DNA of 64,000 bases from Kineococcus gynurae (GTDB lineage: Bacteria; Actinomycetota; Actinomycetes; Actinomycetales; Kineococcaceae), in the NCBI RefSeq assembly GCF_050871315.1, contig NZ_JBJLRE010000002.1. The stretch is one strand, 5' to 3'. Shown here piece by piece: positions 63,248 to 64,000 of the stretch. A program made the translations under genes and the position numbers. Position 1 is the first letter of the stretch. The number at the start of each line of letters is the position of its first letter. The notes under the pieces are model-generated. The model was not told the origin of the DNA. It was given only the letters and a program-made list of their open reading frames with translations, and did not search any database.

Positions 63248-64000
63248 ATGCCCGAGGCCCCCTCCACCGCGCCGTCCTACGTGAGCCCGGCGGTCCGCAC
63301 CGCCGCCTCCTGGTCCTGGCGGTTCCTCGTGATCGTCGGCGCGGTCGTCCTGCTGGCCTTCGGGCTCAGCTTCCTCTCCGAGATCCTCATCCCGGTGCTG
63401 GTCGCGCTGCTGCTCACCGCCCTGCTCTCCCCGGTGGTCGCGCTGCTGCGCCGGGCCCGTCTCCCGCGGGCGCTGGCCGTCGCGGTCACGATGCTCCTGG
63501 CGGCCGGCATCCTCTCCGGGCTGGTCACCATCGTCGGCTCGCAGGCCGCGGACGGGTTCTCCGACCTGTCCCGCTCGGCCACCCAGGGCGTCGCCGAGGT
63601 CGAGTCGTGGCTCGCCTCGGGGCCGCTGCACCTGGACTCCACGGCCCTCTCCGACCTGCTGAGCCGGGCCGAGGCCACGCTGAAGGAGAACCAGAGCAGC
63701 CTGGTCTCCGGGGCGCTGGGCTTCGCGACCACGGCGACCCACATCATCGCCGGGTTCTTCATCACCCTGTTCGCGACGTTCTTCTTCCTCTTCGAGGGGC
63801 GCCGCATCTGGTCCTGGCTCGTGCACCTGCTGCCCTCCCCGGCGCGACGACCGCTCGACTCCGCCGCGGGGCAGTCCTGGGTGACCCTCACGCACTACAT
63901 GCGGGCCACGATCATCGTCGCGCTCACCGACGGGACCGGGGTCGCCATCGGGGCGGCCGTGCTCGGCGTCCCGCTCGCGATCCCGCTGGGCCTGCTCGTC
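63248..64000 (+). CDS. AI-2E family (UPF0118/PerM-like) transporter, N-terminal part cut by right edge
   Basis: The first 251 codons of a polytopic membrane protein of the AI-2E transporter/PerM family. A short cytoplasmic N-terminus leads to two closely spaced spans (RFLVIVGAVVLLAFGLSFL, SEILIPVLVALLLTALLSP) and RARLPRALAVAVTMLLAAGI. A long extracytoplasmic amphipathic region (about 105-155) and further spans (IIAGFFITLFATFFFLFEG, ATIIVALTDGTGVAIGAAVL) follow. The reading frame is open to the window's end. The family includes quorum-signal exporters and sodium/proton antiporters, and the substrate is unknown. ATG start at 63248. Confidence 0.85.
   Translation, partial: MPEAPSTAPSYVSPAVRTAASWSWRFLVIVGAVVLLAFGLSFLSEILIPVLVALLLTALLSPVVALLRRARLPRALAVAVTMLLAAGILSGLVTIVGSQAADGFSDLSRSATQGVAEVESWLASGPLHLDSTALSDLLSRAEATLKENQSSLVSGALGFATTATHIIAGFFITLFATFFFLFEGRRIWSWLVHLLPSPARRPLDSAAGQSWVTLTHYMRATIIVALTDGTGVAIGAAVLGVPLAIPLGLLV

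Overview
This is a 64-kb window of very GC-rich (roughly 73-75% by eye) bacterial chromosome with actinobacterial gene content. The signs are GTG/TTG starts, many stop/start overlaps of ATGA or GTGA type, promoters with a TANNNT -10 box only 6-8 nt before the start codon (leaderless type), and the gene run mfd - (DHH) - mazG - eno - ftsB - DUF501 - ppx, the order also seen around Rv1020-Rv1026 of Mycobacterium tuberculosis. The set of accessory genes would fit a member of the Kineosporiaceae such as Kineococcus, but that is inference. There are no rRNA genes, CRISPR arrays, insertion sequences or integrases. One tRNA is present, tRNA-Leu(UAA).

Region 1 (1-15.4 kb) is an exopolysaccharide locus. 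It holds the 3' part of a Wzx-like flippase, three glycosyltransferase genes (one fused to a polysaccharide pyruvyl-transferase domain), and a tightly coupled minus-strand operon: lipoprotein esterase, Wzz-like protein, Wzy-like polymerase, Tat-exported beta-helix protein, PssD/PssE-like transferase. Next come an acyltransferase-3 membrane protein, a small LAXTG sortase-substrate-like protein and a DUF4012 protein. Strong inverted-repeat terminators separate the converging units.

Region 2 (15.4-16.7 kb) is a small lower-GC islet with two overlapping, unrecognised genes. The first protein ends, and the second begins, with the same short Asn/Gly/Ile-rich motif, the arrangement known from bacterial amyloid-signalling (BASS/RHIM-like) pairs. 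This is the best candidate for an undescribed system in the window.

Region 3 (16.8-33.4 kb) is mainly housekeeping: mfd, a DHH phosphoesterase, mazG, enolase, ftsB, DUF501, ppx, a MarR regulator divergent from an APH-like kinase, SRPBCC proteins, a type-5 uracil-DNA glycosylase, a degenerate NDH-2-like flavoprotein, tRNA-Leu(UAA), a Bax1-I protein and cystathionine beta-synthase.

Region 4 (33.4-43 kb) holds a MacAB-like ABC exporter downstream of a LuxR-type response regulator, a histidine kinase and a second kinase-like protein without a visible ATPase domain, followed by msrA, cystathionine gamma-synthase/lyase and an MFS exporter.

Region 5 (43-54.2 kb) is accessory and partly decayed: a ribbon-helix-helix antitoxin remnant, an XRE regulator with its membrane partner, an APH-like gene bracketed by an 18-bp direct repeat, a VWA protein, a frameshifted sugar transporter, mmsA, a sigma/anti-sigma pair each with an apparent one-base deletion, and a DUF222/HNH endonuclease gene stopped by an in-frame TAG.

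Region 6 (54.2-64 kb) holds a LacI regulator with two palindromic operators facing a P-loop kinase-mannitol dehydrogenase fusion, a CoA-transferase/HMG-CoA lyase pair, DUF1802, a MoxR/ChlI-like AAA ATPase, a GNAT-AAA fusion, and the start of an AI-2E-family transporter cut by the right edge.
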